Shown piece by piece: positions 55,686 through 64,000 of a stretch of 64,000 bases of DNA (within the stretch, counting starts at the first letter, position 1; each line of letters begins with the position of its first letter). Location: positions 1 to 64,000 of the forward strand of contig DATIYT010000120.1 in the NCBI GenBank assembly GCA_035517495.1, in the 5' to 3' direction. The notes beneath the pieces are model-generated. The model was not told the DNA's origin. It saw nothing but the letters and a program-made list of their open reading frames with translations, and did not search any database. Source of the DNA: DASZHJ01 sp035517495 (lineage in GTDB: Bacteria > Pseudomonadota > Alphaproteobacteria > ATCC43930 > CGMCC-115725). The position numbers and the translations under genes are program-made.

Positions 55686-56756
55686 TTGAAAATTTTGGTG
55701 ACGGGCGGGGCCGGGTTCATCGGCAGCGCGGTGGTGCGGCACCTCCTTCGCAGCGGCAATTCGGTCGTTAATCTGGACAAGCTGACCTATGCCGGCTCGA
55801 ATCCGCCGCTGGGCGATCTCGGCAAGGACGGACGCTACGCTCTTGAAGTGGCCGACGTCGCGGACCGCGCGGCGGTCGAGCGCATATTTACCCAGCTCCG
55901 TCCCGATGCGGTGATGCACCTCGCTGCCGAGACCCATGTGGATCGTTCGATCTCCGGTCCCGACACCTTCGTGCATACGAACCTCGTGGGCACGTTCACT
56001 TTGCTGGAGGTGGCACGCGCCTACTGGGAGTCGCTATCCGGTGAAGCCAAGTCGCGCTTTCGCCTCCACCACATCTCGACCGACGAGGTCTTCGGCTCGC
56101 TTGGTTCCGAAGGCAGCTTCACCGAGGAGACCCCGTATCGCCCGAACAGCCCCTATTCCGCGACCAAGGCCGGCGCCGACCATCTCGTCCGCGCTTGGCA
56201 CAAGACTTACGGCTTTCCGGCGGTCACCACAAATTGCTCCAACAACTATGGACCGTACCAATTTCCCGAAAAGCTTATCCCGCTGATGATTCTCAACGCG
56301 CTTGCGGGCAAGCCGCTGCCGGTCTATGGCCGCGGCGCCAACGTCCGCGACTGGCTCTACGTGGAGGACCACGCGGCGGCGTTGGCGCTGGTGCTGCAGC
56401 GCGGGCGGATCGGCGAGACCTACAATGTCGGCGGCGGCGAGGAACGCACCAATCTCGATCTCGTACAATCCCTCTGCACGCTGCTGGACGACGCGCTGCC
56501 GCAATCGCCGCATCGGCCGCACCGTTCGCTCATCACCTTCGTCGAGGATCGCCCCGGTCACGATCTTCGCTATGCCATCGACGATGCGAAACTCCGCCGT
56601 GAATTTGCCTGGCGCCCCCGCGAGAGCCTCGAGACCGGCCTCGCCAAGACCGTGCGCTGGTATCTGGAGAATCGAGCCTGGTGGGAACCAATCCGCAGCG
56701 GCGTCTATCGGGGCGAGCGGCTCGGGCGGCTTGCCGCGGGAGCGACACGGCGATGA
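55686..56756 (+). CDS. rmlB: dTDP-glucose 4,6-dehydratase RmlB
   Basis: 356 residues starting with TTG at 55686, nine bases after AGGAG; the longer upstream frame overlaps gmhB and has no homology. The NAD-binding motif VTGGAGFIGSAVV is at the N-terminus, HLAAETHVDRSI near 80, ISTDEVFGSLG with the catalytic Asp-Glu near 133, and the YSATK of extended SDRs near 158. It makes dTDP-4-keto-6-deoxyglucose. Its stop overlaps the rmlA start by 4 bases. Confidence 0.95.
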   Translation: MKILVTGGAGFIGSAVVRHLLRSGNSVVNLDKLTYAGSNPPLGDLGKDGRYALEVADVADRAAVERIFTQLRPDAVMHLAAETHVDRSISGPDTFVHTNLVGTFTLLEVARAYWESLSGEAKSRFRLHHISTDEVFGSLGSEGSFTEETPYRPNSPYSATKAGADHLVRAWHKTYGFPAVTTNCSNNYGPYQFPEKLIPLMILNALAGKPLPVYGRGANVRDWLYVEDHAAALALVLQRGRIGETYNVGGGEERTNLDLVQSLCTLLDDALPQSPHRPHRSLITFVEDRPGHDLRYAIDDAKLRREFAWRPRESLETGLAKTVRWYLENRAWWEPIRSGVYRGERLGRLAAGATRR

Positions 56757-57628
56757 AGGGTATCATCCTCGCAGGCGGCACCGGCACACGGCTCTATCCG
56801 CTGACTCGTGCGGTCTCCAAGCAGCTTTTGCCGGTCTACGACAAGCCGATGATCTTTCACCCGCTCTCGACGCTGTTGCTCGGTGGCCTGCGTGACATTC
56901 TGGTGATCACCACGCCCGCAGATGCGCCGCAGTTCCGCACGTTGTTGGGTGACGGCTCCCAATGGGGCATCCGCCTCGTCTATGCACAACAACCGAGGCC
57001 CGAGGGTCTGGCGCAGGCGTTCTTGATCGGCCGCGAGTTCCTGGCGGGCGAGGGGGCGGCGCTAATCCTCGGCGACAATCTGTTTTACGGCGACGGAATG
57101 ACCGAAATGCTGCGTCGCGCGGCCGCAAAACGGACGGGCGCCACCGTGTTCGCCTATCGGGTCGGCACGCCCGAGCGTTATGGCATCGTCGAATTCGACG
57201 AGCAGGCGCGCGCAGTCTCGATCGAGGAGAAACCGAAAGCGCCGCGCTCCGACTGGGCGGTGACCGGACTTTACTTCTATGACAGCGACATCGTCGAGGT
57301 AGCGGCGACGATCCTCCCCTCTGCGCGGGGCGAATTGGAGATCACCGACGTCAACAAGGCCTATCTCGAGCGCGGACATTTGACGGTCGAGCGCTTGGGG
57401 CGCGGCCATGCCTGGTTCGACACCGGCACGCATGATTCGCTGATCGAGGCCGGCGAATTCGTGCGCACGCTCGAAAAGCGGACGGGACAGAAGATCGGCT
57501 GCATCGAGGAGGTGGCCTTCCGCCAAGGCTTCATCGACGCGGCGCAGCTCATGGCGCTCGTCGAGGGCTACCGCAATACCGAGTATGGCGCCTATCTGCA
57601 ACGCCTGGCGCGCGAGGGGCCGGAGTAG
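56753..57628 (+). CDS. rmlA: Glucose-1-phosphate thymidylyltransferase RmlA
   Basis: 291 residues. The nucleotidyltransferase signature GGTGTRLYPLTRAVSKQLLPVYDKPM is split over residues 8-34; ALILGDNLFYGDG near 105 has the metal-binding Asp. It joins dTTP and glucose-1-phosphate to give dTDP-glucose, the substrate of RmlB. No rmlC or rmlD follows in the window, so the pathway here may branch to an amino sugar. It converges on the dehydratase gene with a 13-base gap. Confidence 0.95.
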   Translation: MKGIILAGGTGTRLYPLTRAVSKQLLPVYDKPMIFHPLSTLLLGGLRDILVITTPADAPQFRTLLGDGSQWGIRLVYAQQPRPEGLAQAFLIGREFLAGEGAALILGDNLFYGDGMTEMLRRAAAKRTGATVFAYRVGTPERYGIVEFDEQARAVSIEEKPKAPRSDWAVTGLYFYDSDIVEVAATILPSARGELEITDVNKAYLERGHLTVERLGRGHAWFDTGTHDSLIEAGEFVRTLEKRTGQKIGCIEEVAFRQGFIDAAQLMALVEGYRNTEYGAYLQRLAREGPE

Positions 57629-57641
57629 CCCCACTTCCAAG

Positions 57642-59582
57642 TCAACCGCTCGCAGCGCGCGCGGTCGCCGTCGCCGCCGCGAATTCCGGCACCAGGCGTC
57701 CCAGCAGCCCGAGTACGCGATCTTCGCGGCGCTCGCGCGCGGCGGCCTCGATCTCGTCCAGTAGTCGCGCAAGCTGGGCCTCGTCGACCGGGCGGGGAGC
57801 TGCAAGCCGGATACCGGAGATGCGCGTGGGCGCCAGGTGCTCGTCGGCGTGGAACAGCTCCTCGTGCAGCTTCTCGCCCGGGCGGAGTCCGATGAAGGCG
57901 ATCGGCACGTCGGTCTCGGGTCTGCGGCCGGCGAGGCGGATCATCTGGCGCGCGAGATCGGCGATGCGGACGGGCTCGCCCATATCGAGCACAAAGAGCT
58001 TGCCGCGCGCGTCCTCGCCGCTTCCGAGGGCCGCCGATTGCAACACGAGCTCCACCGCCTCCCGCACCGTCATGAAGAAGCGGGTGACGTCGGGGTGGGT
58101 GACGGTGAGCGGCCATCCCTGCGCGAGTTGATGCCGAAACAGCGGCACAACGGACCCGGTCGAGCCCAGCACGTTGCCGAACCGCACCGTCACGAAACGC
58201 GTGGCATTTGCCCCCTGTGTTCCTGGCAAACCTCGCGCTTGCGCCACCATCTCCGCAACCCGCTTCGTTGCTCCCATGACATTCGTGGGATTAACCGCCT
58301 TATCGGTCGATATCAGCACCATGATCGCGACGCCCCGAGCGGCGCACGACTCCGCGACGTTGCGCGTCCCGATGACGTTGGTCAGCACGCCCTCGATCGC
58401 GTTCGCTTCCACGATCGGCACGTGCTTGAGCGCCGCGGCGTGAAACACCAGCTCGGGCCGCTCCGTCATCAGTACCTCATCGATGCGGACACGATCGCGC
58501 ACGTCGCCGATGATCGCACGGCAGGACAGATCCGGATTGGCCTCGGTCACGTCGCGGTCGATCCCGTAAAGCTGGTATTCGCTGTTATCGAGCAGCACCA
58601 GCCGCTCGGGGGCGAGTGCCGCGATCTGGCGCGCGAGCTCGCCACCAATGGTACCGCCCGCTCCTGTCACCAGCACGCGGCGTCCGGCTATCAGCGCCTG
58701 CATGCTCGGGCGGTCGAGGACCGCCTGCGAGCGGCCGAGCAGGTCTTCGATCGCGACCGGCTCGATTCGGATATGGCCTTTACCTTCGGTCTGCTGGAAA
58801 TCGGTCAGTCGCGGCAGCCGCGCCAGCGGAATAGCCAGGCGATCGGCGATGTCGAGCAGGCGCCGCACTGTCGCGCCTTCGATCGACGGTGCCGCCAGAA
58901 TTAGCCGCTGCGGCCGCCGTCCGCGCCGGTCGAGATCGGCGACGACATCCTCGAGATTTTCGATCGTTCCCAGCACCGGGACACCCGCGATGTCGCGGCC
59001 GACCCGGCTGGCCTTGTCCGCGATCAATCCGACCACCCGGTAGGCTGCCAGAGGGTCGCGCGCCATCTCGCGGATGAAGGCGTGCGCCCCGTCGCGCACG
59101 CCGATGACCAGCACCGGAATGCCGCTCGCGGACCGCGCCTCCGCGAGGAAGCGGAGGCCGCGGTCTTTGATCGTGCGATAGGCGAAGCGCGGCCCGCCCA
59201 GCAGCGCGAGCATCACGAACCAGTCGATTACGAAGGTCGAACGCGGCATGCCTTCAAGGCGTGTTGCCAGGAAGAACAGCAGCCCGCCGATCCCGATTAC
59301 CAGGGTGACCGCGCGCACCAGGGCCACTACGTCCGGCATGGAGAAATAGCGCCAGTCGGCACGGTAGAGCCGGGTTGCCCAAAAAACGACGGCGCCGATG
59401 ACCGCGAAACCGATCGTGTGTTCGATGATCGGCCGCCTCGGATAGGTCGCGATATCGCCACCGATGCGCAGGTACATCGACACGAGGAAGGCCAGCGCCG
59501 TCATGAACACGTCATGCGCGAGCGTCAGCAGCGCGCGCGAGCGCCGGGCAAAGCTGCGTCCGCTCGTGCTGGGAGACGTCAT
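57642..59582 (-). CDS. Membrane NDP-sugar 4,6-dehydratase, FlaA1/CapD/WbpM family
   Basis: 646 residues from the ATG at 59582; a longer frame to 59702 is possible but lacks homology. Four or five membrane helices (about 17-130) are followed by a first Rossmann-like domain (about 140-290), then the extended SDR domain with VTGAGGTIGGELARQ near 310 and TDKAVNPTNVMGATKR near 430. Such enzymes convert UDP-GlcNAc to 4-keto-6-deoxy sugars for glycans. It lies between rmlA and the flippase and is divergent from the latter. Confidence 0.92.
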   Translation of the reverse strand: MTSPSTSGRSFARRSRALLTLAHDVFMTALAFLVSMYLRIGGDIATYPRRPIIEHTIGFAVIGAVVFWATRLYRADWRYFSMPDVVALVRAVTLVIGIGGLLFFLATRLEGMPRSTFVIDWFVMLALLGGPRFAYRTIKDRGLRFLAEARSASGIPVLVIGVRDGAHAFIREMARDPLAAYRVVGLIADKASRVGRDIAGVPVLGTIENLEDVVADLDRRGRRPQRLILAAPSIEGATVRRLLDIADRLAIPLARLPRLTDFQQTEGKGHIRIEPVAIEDLLGRSQAVLDRPSMQALIAGRRVLVTGAGGTIGGELARQIAALAPERLVLLDNSEYQLYGIDRDVTEANPDLSCRAIIGDVRDRVRIDEVLMTERPELVFHAAALKHVPIVEANAIEGVLTNVIGTRNVAESCAARGVAIMVLISTDKAVNPTNVMGATKRVAEMVAQARGLPGTQGANATRFVTVRFGNVLGSTGSVVPLFRHQLAQGWPLTVTHPDVTRFFMTVREAVELVLQSAALGSGEDARGKLFVLDMGEPVRIADLARQMIRLAGRRPETDVPIAFIGLRPGEKLHEELFHADEHLAPTRISGIRLAAPRPVDEAQLARLLDEIEAAARERREDRVLGLLGRLVPEFAAATATARAASG

Positions 59583-59764
59583 TTGTCGATGTGCCCGAGA
59601 CCCGTCGAAACTGTCGCAATGGACCTTACGCCGGGGCTCGGCGCAGCGGCAACCGGATTGGAAAGGGCGGGTCTTTCCGACGATTCCGGTGAAACCAAAC
59701 ATCCCCTAGAATTCCAGGCGGGTTCATCCGCTCGGGAGCTGCCAATGCCGGTTCGGGTCGGAGC

Positions 59765-61216
59765 GTGAGCGTCGGTCGCCGCCTGGTCGGCGATACCCTG
59801 GTCTATGGTTTTGCGCTCGGCTTCGCGCGTACCGCGGCCTTCTTGCTGGTGCCGGTGTTTACGCGGCTGTTCACGCCCCCGGAATATGGCGTCTATGACG
59901 TGGTGACCGCGTTGAGCCGGGCGCTGCTGGTGCCGTCCGTGCTCGGCATGGACGTGGGCATGGCCCTGCTGTTCCGCGATCTCAATGGGGAGCGCCAGCG
60001 CGTGGCCGCGTCCTCGTCGCTGGCGGCGCAGCTCGCGTGGACGGCACTCATAATCATTGGGCTGGTGGCATTCGCGCCGGAGATCGCAAGCAGCCTGCTT
60101 GGCGATCGCGGCGATGAAATCTTGATCGTACTCGGCGCCGGTATTCTCGCGACGCAGGTCTGGAACAACTTCGTGCTCAATCTTGCCAAGTGGCGGCGCG
60201 ATCCACGGCGCTATCTGACGTTGACCCTGGGCGCGATGGTGCTCGCAAGCGCGCTGAGTGTTGCGCTGGCGGCGCTGACGGAGCTTCGCGTTCTGGGCGC
60301 GCTGCTCGGCTTGGTGCTCGGCGGAGCGATTTTCGCGCCGGTGGGTGCCTGGCTGGTCCGTCACTATCTCGCGCCACGCATTTCGAGCGTGGACATGCGG
60401 GAATGCCTGCGCTTCGGCTTGCCGTTCGCCGCCAACAGCTCGGCCGATCTCGCGCTGCCGTTCCTGCTCCGCCTCGCGGTGATTGCGGCGGTCGGGCTGG
60501 GCGGCGTCGGGATTTTCGGCGCGACGCTCACCCTTTGCAGCGCCGTGATGTTGATCAGTGACGCAGTTGGCATGGCCTGGTGGCCTTATGTCCTATCGCC
60601 GGAAGCGCGTTCGCGCGTGCACGAGGATACGTCTCGAATGATGCGGGTCTATGCCTTCGCGCTCGCGCTCGTCGTCGCGGCTATGCTTCTCGCCGCTGAG
60701 CCGTTGACCCTGGCGCTGTTCGGAGGGGGCGCTTTCTCCGACGCCGCGCCTCTGATCGGACCACTGGCATTCGCCTTTTGGCTGAAAAGCATCCGCCAGA
60801 ACGCGAGCGTTGGTCTGGTCGTGGTGGGCGCGAGTTGGTTGCGCGCCGCAGTCAATCTGGCGGCGATGGTCGCGGCGACGCTCGCCGCATTCCCATTGGC
60901 GCAGCGCTGGGGTGGGTTCGGAGCCGCCGCCGGCTTCATTGCCGGCGAGGTGGTCGGACTGGGTCTGCAGAGCTGGGCGCTGCGGCGGTTTTATCGCGTG
61001 CCGGTCGATCTTAGGACACCGTCTGTCGCGGGCGCCGCAATTGTTGCGCTTATGCTGGCGCTCGCGCCGCCCGGTCTCGCGATTGGCGCGCGATTGGGGC
61101 TCGGCCTGCTATTTCCGGCGCTGCTGCTGATGCTTGGTGTCGTGCGCGTGCGGGAGATATGCCAAGTCGCCGGATTCGCGTTCGCGACCGTAAGGGGGGT
61201 TGAGCGTCCGCGGTGA
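59765..61216 (+). CDS. Polysaccharide flippase, Wzx/MATE-like
   Basis: 483 residues from a GTG at 59765. About 12-14 predicted membrane helices; the N-terminus (GDTLVYGFALGFARTAAFLLVPVFTRLFTPPEYGVYD) is the start motif of the polysaccharide biosynthesis (Wzx/RfbX) family. It flips lipid-linked oligosaccharide across the inner membrane. It converges on the aminotransferase, stop codons directly abutting. Confidence 0.9.
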   Translation: MSVGRRLVGDTLVYGFALGFARTAAFLLVPVFTRLFTPPEYGVYDVVTALSRALLVPSVLGMDVGMALLFRDLNGERQRVAASSSLAAQLAWTALIIIGLVAFAPEIASSLLGDRGDEILIVLGAGILATQVWNNFVLNLAKWRRDPRRYLTLTLGAMVLASALSVALAALTELRVLGALLGLVLGGAIFAPVGAWLVRHYLAPRISSVDMRECLRFGLPFAANSSADLALPFLLRLAVIAAVGLGGVGIFGATLTLCSAVMLISDAVGMAWWPYVLSPEARSRVHEDTSRMMRVYAFALALVVAAMLLAAEPLTLALFGGGAFSDAAPLIGPLAFAFWLKSIRQNASVGLVVVGASWLRAAVNLAAMVAATLAAFPLAQRWGGFGAAAGFIAGEVVGLGLQSWALRRFYRVPVDLRTPSVAGAAIVALMLALAPPGLAIGARLGLGLLFPALLLMLGVVRVREICQVAGFAFATVRGVERPR

Positions 61217-62374
61217 TCAGCCTTGAAGCGCGTCCCGCACCGCCTCAACGATTCGGTCTTGCGTCGCCTCGTTGAGATAGGGATGCATGGGCAGGCTCAG
61301 CACCTCGGCCGCGAGCCGCTCGGATACCGGCAACCCATTGCCCGCGATCGGGTATCGCACATATGCGGATTGGCGGTGCAGCGGTGTCGGGTAGTGGATG
61401 GCGGTCGGAATGCCGAGGCTCTCAAGATGGGCAACCATCCGATCACGCATTGGCGTCAATATCGCGTATTGCGCCCAGACCGAGGTCGCTCCGGGGATCA
61501 GGTTGGGGACCCCCACGACGTCTTTGAGCAGTTCGTTGTAGCGCCGGGCAATCCGCGTCCGGGCCTGTAGTTCATCCGGGAAGATCCGCAACTTTTCCAA
61601 GAGCACCGCGGCCTGGATAGTATCGAGCCGCGCGTTCATGCCGATCCGGGCGTGATCGTATTTTCCCCGTCCTTTGCCGTGCATGCGCAACGAAACCAGA
61701 CTCTCCGCCAAGTCCGGGTCCTGCGTGAACACGGCCCCGCCATCGCCGTAGCAACCCAGCGGCTTTGACGGGTAAAAGCTCGTGGCGGTCAGTGTCGCAA
61801 GCGACCCCACGTGCCGGCCGCGGAGGATCGCGCCAAAGGATTGCGCGGCGTCGTCCAATACCCAGAGACCGTTTTCGGCAACGACCGGCGCCAGCGCGTC
61901 GTAGTCAGCGGGCTGTCCGAACAGGTCCACGACGATCACCGCGCTGGGTTTGAGACCTAGGCGGCGCGCGGTCGCGACGCCGTGGCGCAGCGATTCCGGA
62001 TCGATGTTGAAGGTGTCCGCCAGCGCGTCGACGAAAATTGGCGTCGCGCCGGCATGGCAGACCACCTCGGCGGTTGCCGCGAACGTAAAGCTCGGCAGGA
62101 GCACGGCATCGCCGGGACCGACCCCCTTGGCGCGCAGGCACAGCATCAGGGCATCGGTTCCGCTGGAGCAGCTCACGACGTGGCGGGCGCCGCAGAAGCT
62201 GCCGAGCGCCCGCTCGATTTCCGCCACTTCCGGCCCCATGATAAACCGACCGCTTTCCATAACGCGACGAATTGCCGCATCCATTCGATCGCCGATGCAA
62301 CGGCGCTGCGCCACGAGATCGATGAACTCGATCTTTGCCGCCTCGGTTTCGACTGGTACCGGCACCGCTTTCAT
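61217..62374 (-). CDS. DegT/DnrJ/EryC1/StrS aminotransferase
   Basis: 385 residues from the ATG at 62374, with GGGGAG five bases upstream. PLP-dependent sugar aminotransferase: SCSSGTDALMLCLRA near 68, DDAAQSFGA with the PLP-contacting Asp near 174, and SFYPSKPLGCYGDGG with the Schiff-base Lys at 204. Such enzymes aminate a keto sugar nucleotide such as the RmlB or dehydratase product. The likely product is an NDP-amino-deoxy sugar for the surface polysaccharide; position and stereochemistry are not visible. It follows the deleted glycosyltransferase. Confidence 0.92.
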   Translation of the reverse strand: MKAVPVPVETEAAKIEFIDLVAQRRCIGDRMDAAIRRVMESGRFIMGPEVAEIERALGSFCGARHVVSCSSGTDALMLCLRAKGVGPGDAVLLPSFTFAATAEVVCHAGATPIFVDALADTFNIDPESLRHGVATARRLGLKPSAVIVVDLFGQPADYDALAPVVAENGLWVLDDAAQSFGAILRGRHVGSLATLTATSFYPSKPLGCYGDGGAVFTQDPDLAESLVSLRMHGKGRGKYDHARIGMNARLDTIQAAVLLEKLRIFPDELQARTRIARRYNELLKDVVGVPNLIPGATSVWAQYAILTPMRDRMVAHLESLGIPTAIHYPTPLHRQSAYVRYPIAGNGLPVSERLAAEVLSLPMHPYLNEATQDRIVEAVRDALQG

Positions 62375-62492
62375 TGCTACTCCCCGAACACCCTGGTGAT
62401 ATACGGCAACTGAGGTCGCTTTGCACGCAAGTCTTACACCGCCGCGCCCCTGCACCAGCATGAAGGGACCCACGCGAGGTCGGCGCGCACCA

Positions 62493-62921
62493 TTAGCACG
62501 AACTCCCCGTCATGCGGCGATAAAGCGCGACAGTCGCGGCACCGATGCGGTCGCCAGACAGCTCGGGGTCGACCGGCGCGCGGCTGGCATTTCCAAATTG
62601 CTCGCGTAGCGCGTCGTCGCGCACCAGGCGCTCGATGGCGGCGGCCAGGGCATCGATGTCGCCCACGGGAACCAGCGGCGCGTTCACGTTCGCCTTGGCG
62701 ATCTCCCGCCAACCCGGTATGTCGGTTGCAATCAGCGGTCGGCCGCAGGCTGCGGCCTCCAGCAAGCTCAGCGGCAAGCCCTCGCCATGGGCGGTGACGC
62801 GGGTCGCGGCCGCGACTTCGAAGCCGGCATCGCGCGCGGCGCGGGCCATCGGCAGGCGATGGGACCAAAAATACCAGTCCTCGGTCACGAGGAAGAGCAG
62901 CTTCGGCGGGTTCGCGGTCAC
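62493..62921 (-). pseudogene. GT4 glycosyltransferase with large internal deletion
   Basis: 142 codons starting at a GTG that overlaps the upstream stop. The N-terminus KLLFLVTEDWYFWSHRLP is the start of a GT-B type GT4 glycosyltransferase (the acceptor side). At about codons 43-48 it passes straight into GLPLSLLEAAACGRPLIATD, the donor-binding EX7E region that normally lies more than 200 residues later. The middle of the enzyme, about 200-240 residues, is missing, in frame. The product cannot form a GT-B fold and is probably inactive. The reading frame itself is intact. Confidence 0.8.
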
Positions 62922-64000
62922 GGCTCTGGTGTGGAAAGCGGTCCGGTTCTGGTCTGGGCAAGCATGAGCGCCGCCAGAATCCAAAGCTCCGACATCCACC
63001 ACTCCTGCCAAAAGCCGTAGCTGATGAACGCCACCACCAGCGAGCAGCCGATCAGAGTAATAGTGCAGGCCTGATTGAAGCGCGGCAGTGCGCGGCTGGT
63101 GCCGATGCGCCAGAGCAGCCAAAGCACGATCAGACTGGCGAGCGTGGCGCCGGGCAAACCGAGCTCGAGCCGCCACTGCAGGGCCGCGTTGTGCGGATGG
63201 AGCGGCATCCACGGCGCGGCCCAATGCTCGAGATCGGGAATGCGAGGGTCGACGATGATGTCGCTCCCGTGCGGCAGCGCGCGCGAGGCGTCGAGACCCC
63301 ACCCCAACAGCGGCCGTTCATTGATGCGATCGATTGCGAAGTGCCAAATCGCGAGGCGATGGATCGCGGAATCCTGCACCCACGGCATTCTCTGGTGGAT
63401 GTGTGCGATCACGTCCATGCTGAGATCGAGCGAAGGCAGGATCGAAACCAGCGCGATCACCCCGGCGCCGATTGCGCCGGCGGCGAGTCTCGGCAGCAGG
63501 CGCGCCAAGGGCCACAAGAGCAGTCCCACAACCAGGCACAACATGGCCGCCCGACTGTTGAGCGAGAACAGGACGGGGATGGTGGCCGCCAACACCAGCA
63601 ACGCAGCGACGCGGCGCTGCTGCTCCATCAGCGCGAGCATCAGCGGCCAGAGTAAGAGGGCCATGGTAGTCGCGGAGCGGTCGAAACGATTGAACGGGGC
63701 CGTCCAGCGCTTGATCTCCTCGACCGTTCCGCTCGGCATGCCGAGCCTTTGCACAAGTCCGGCCACGGCAAGCGCCGCAAGCGCCAGCGTGAAGCCCCAA
63801 AAGAGCGCGCGGCGGACCGCATCCCGTTCGCGCTCACCGATACCGTAGGCCACTGCGAGCAGCACCATTCCCCCGGCACTGATCAACAGGAAGCGCAGGC
63901 CGACCGACAGGCTGTGCCCCGGCACCACCGACCAAAGCGCCGAACCCACCCCGACGACGCCGAGCAGGATCACCAACGTCGCAAGCAACCGGATCGGCTC
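62918..64000 (-). CDS. O-antigen ligase/polymerase (WaaL/Wzy-like), partial
   Basis: The frame runs from the stop at 62918 to the window edge without a credible start, so the gene continues beyond 64000; at least 360 codons are present. It is polytopic, with about 9-10 membrane helices and a large periplasmic loop (about codons 200-290) that carries PLHPHNAALQWRLELGLPG, the O-antigen ligase family loop signature (Wzy_C). It joins or polymerises O-units on lipid carriers. Its stop overlaps the glycosyltransferase start (GTGA). Confidence 0.85.
   Translation of the reverse strand, partial: EPIRLLATLVILLGVVGVGSALWSVVPGHSLSVGLRFLLISAGGMVLLAVAYGIGERERDAVRRALFWGFTLALAALAVAGLVQRLGMPSGTVEEIKRWTAPFNRFDRSATTMALLLWPLMLALMEQQRRVAALLVLAATIPVLFSLNSRAAMLCLVVGLLLWPLARLLPRLAAGAIGAGVIALVSILPSLDLSMDVIAHIHQRMPWVQDSAIHRLAIWHFAIDRINERPLLGWGLDASRALPHGSDIIVDPRIPDLEHWAAPWMPLHPHNAALQWRLELGLPGATLASLIVLWLLWRIGTSRALPRFNQACTITLIGCSLVVAFISYGFWQEWWMSELWILAALMLAQTRTGPLSTPEP

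Overview
The window is high-GC chromosomal DNA from an alphaproteobacterium. The order cannot be fixed from sequence alone; a soil or plant-associated Rhizobiales- or Rhodospirillales-like lineage is a guess. The evidence is an alphaproteobacterial cpa/tad pilus locus with a CtrA-type site in front of the pilin gene, a heterotetrameric sarcosine oxidase operon, a Zur-type regulator, a phasin, and the ligase-associated DNA damage response module. Genes are densely packed, with many 4-base start/stop overlaps and tail-to-tail pairs. No rRNA, tRNA, CRISPR array, transposase or integrase was recognised, so most of the window reads as ordinary chromosome.

Layout. 1-4.1 kb: two inverted repeats, a DUF202 membrane protein, then a sulfatase with its own formylglycine-generating enzyme. 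4.4-9.5 kb: ornithine cyclodeaminase family protein, an ammonia-lyase homologue that lacks the catalytic MIO tripeptide, an MFS exporter and a ketopantoate-reductase family protein. 9.7-22.3 kb: a TadD-like TPR lipoprotein fused to a SPOR domain, a glutathione transferase, a YkgJ protein, and a minus-strand Tad pilus operon (flp, flp, cpaA-B-C-D-E-F, tadB, tadC). The 56-residue second pilin is easily missed, and hairpins separate the pilins from the assembly genes. 22.6-28.2 kb: a secreted His-rich repeat protein, a small lipoprotein, a membrane protein, EamA transporter, amidase, glutathione transferase and DOPA-dioxygenase family protein.

28.3-39.4 kb: a TPP riboswitch with a visible Shine-Dalgarno-sequestering hairpin in front of thiC, which overlaps a NUDIX gene and then hutF; next soxBDAG and a betaine-homocysteine-methyltransferase-like gene (one-carbon and betaine catabolism), then zur. 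39.4-46.5 kb: GNAT, creatininase family protein, small Tat-type exported Cys protein, acyl-CoA synthetase, enoyl-CoA hydratase, a HigBA toxin-antitoxin pair with a nested dyad operator, and an M20 peptidase. 46.5-55.0 kb: all four genes of the ligase-associated repair module (pdeM, DEXH helicase, exonuclease, ATP-dependent ligase), interspersed with a phasin and a Gfo/Idh/MocA oxidoreductase. 55.1-64.0 kb: surface polysaccharide genes (gmhB, rmlB, rmlA, FlaA1/CapD-type dehydratase, Wzx-type flippase, DegT aminotransferase, a glycosyltransferase with an internal deletion, and a Wzy/WaaL-type protein cut by the window edge).

No wholly new multi-gene system could be demonstrated. The best leads are the MIO-less lyase beside its MFS transporter, the TadD-SPOR fusion near a CtrA-linked Tad locus, a TPP riboswitch whose transcript carries hutF, the creatininase-family enzyme beside a small exported Cys-rich peptide, and the internally deleted glycosyltransferase.
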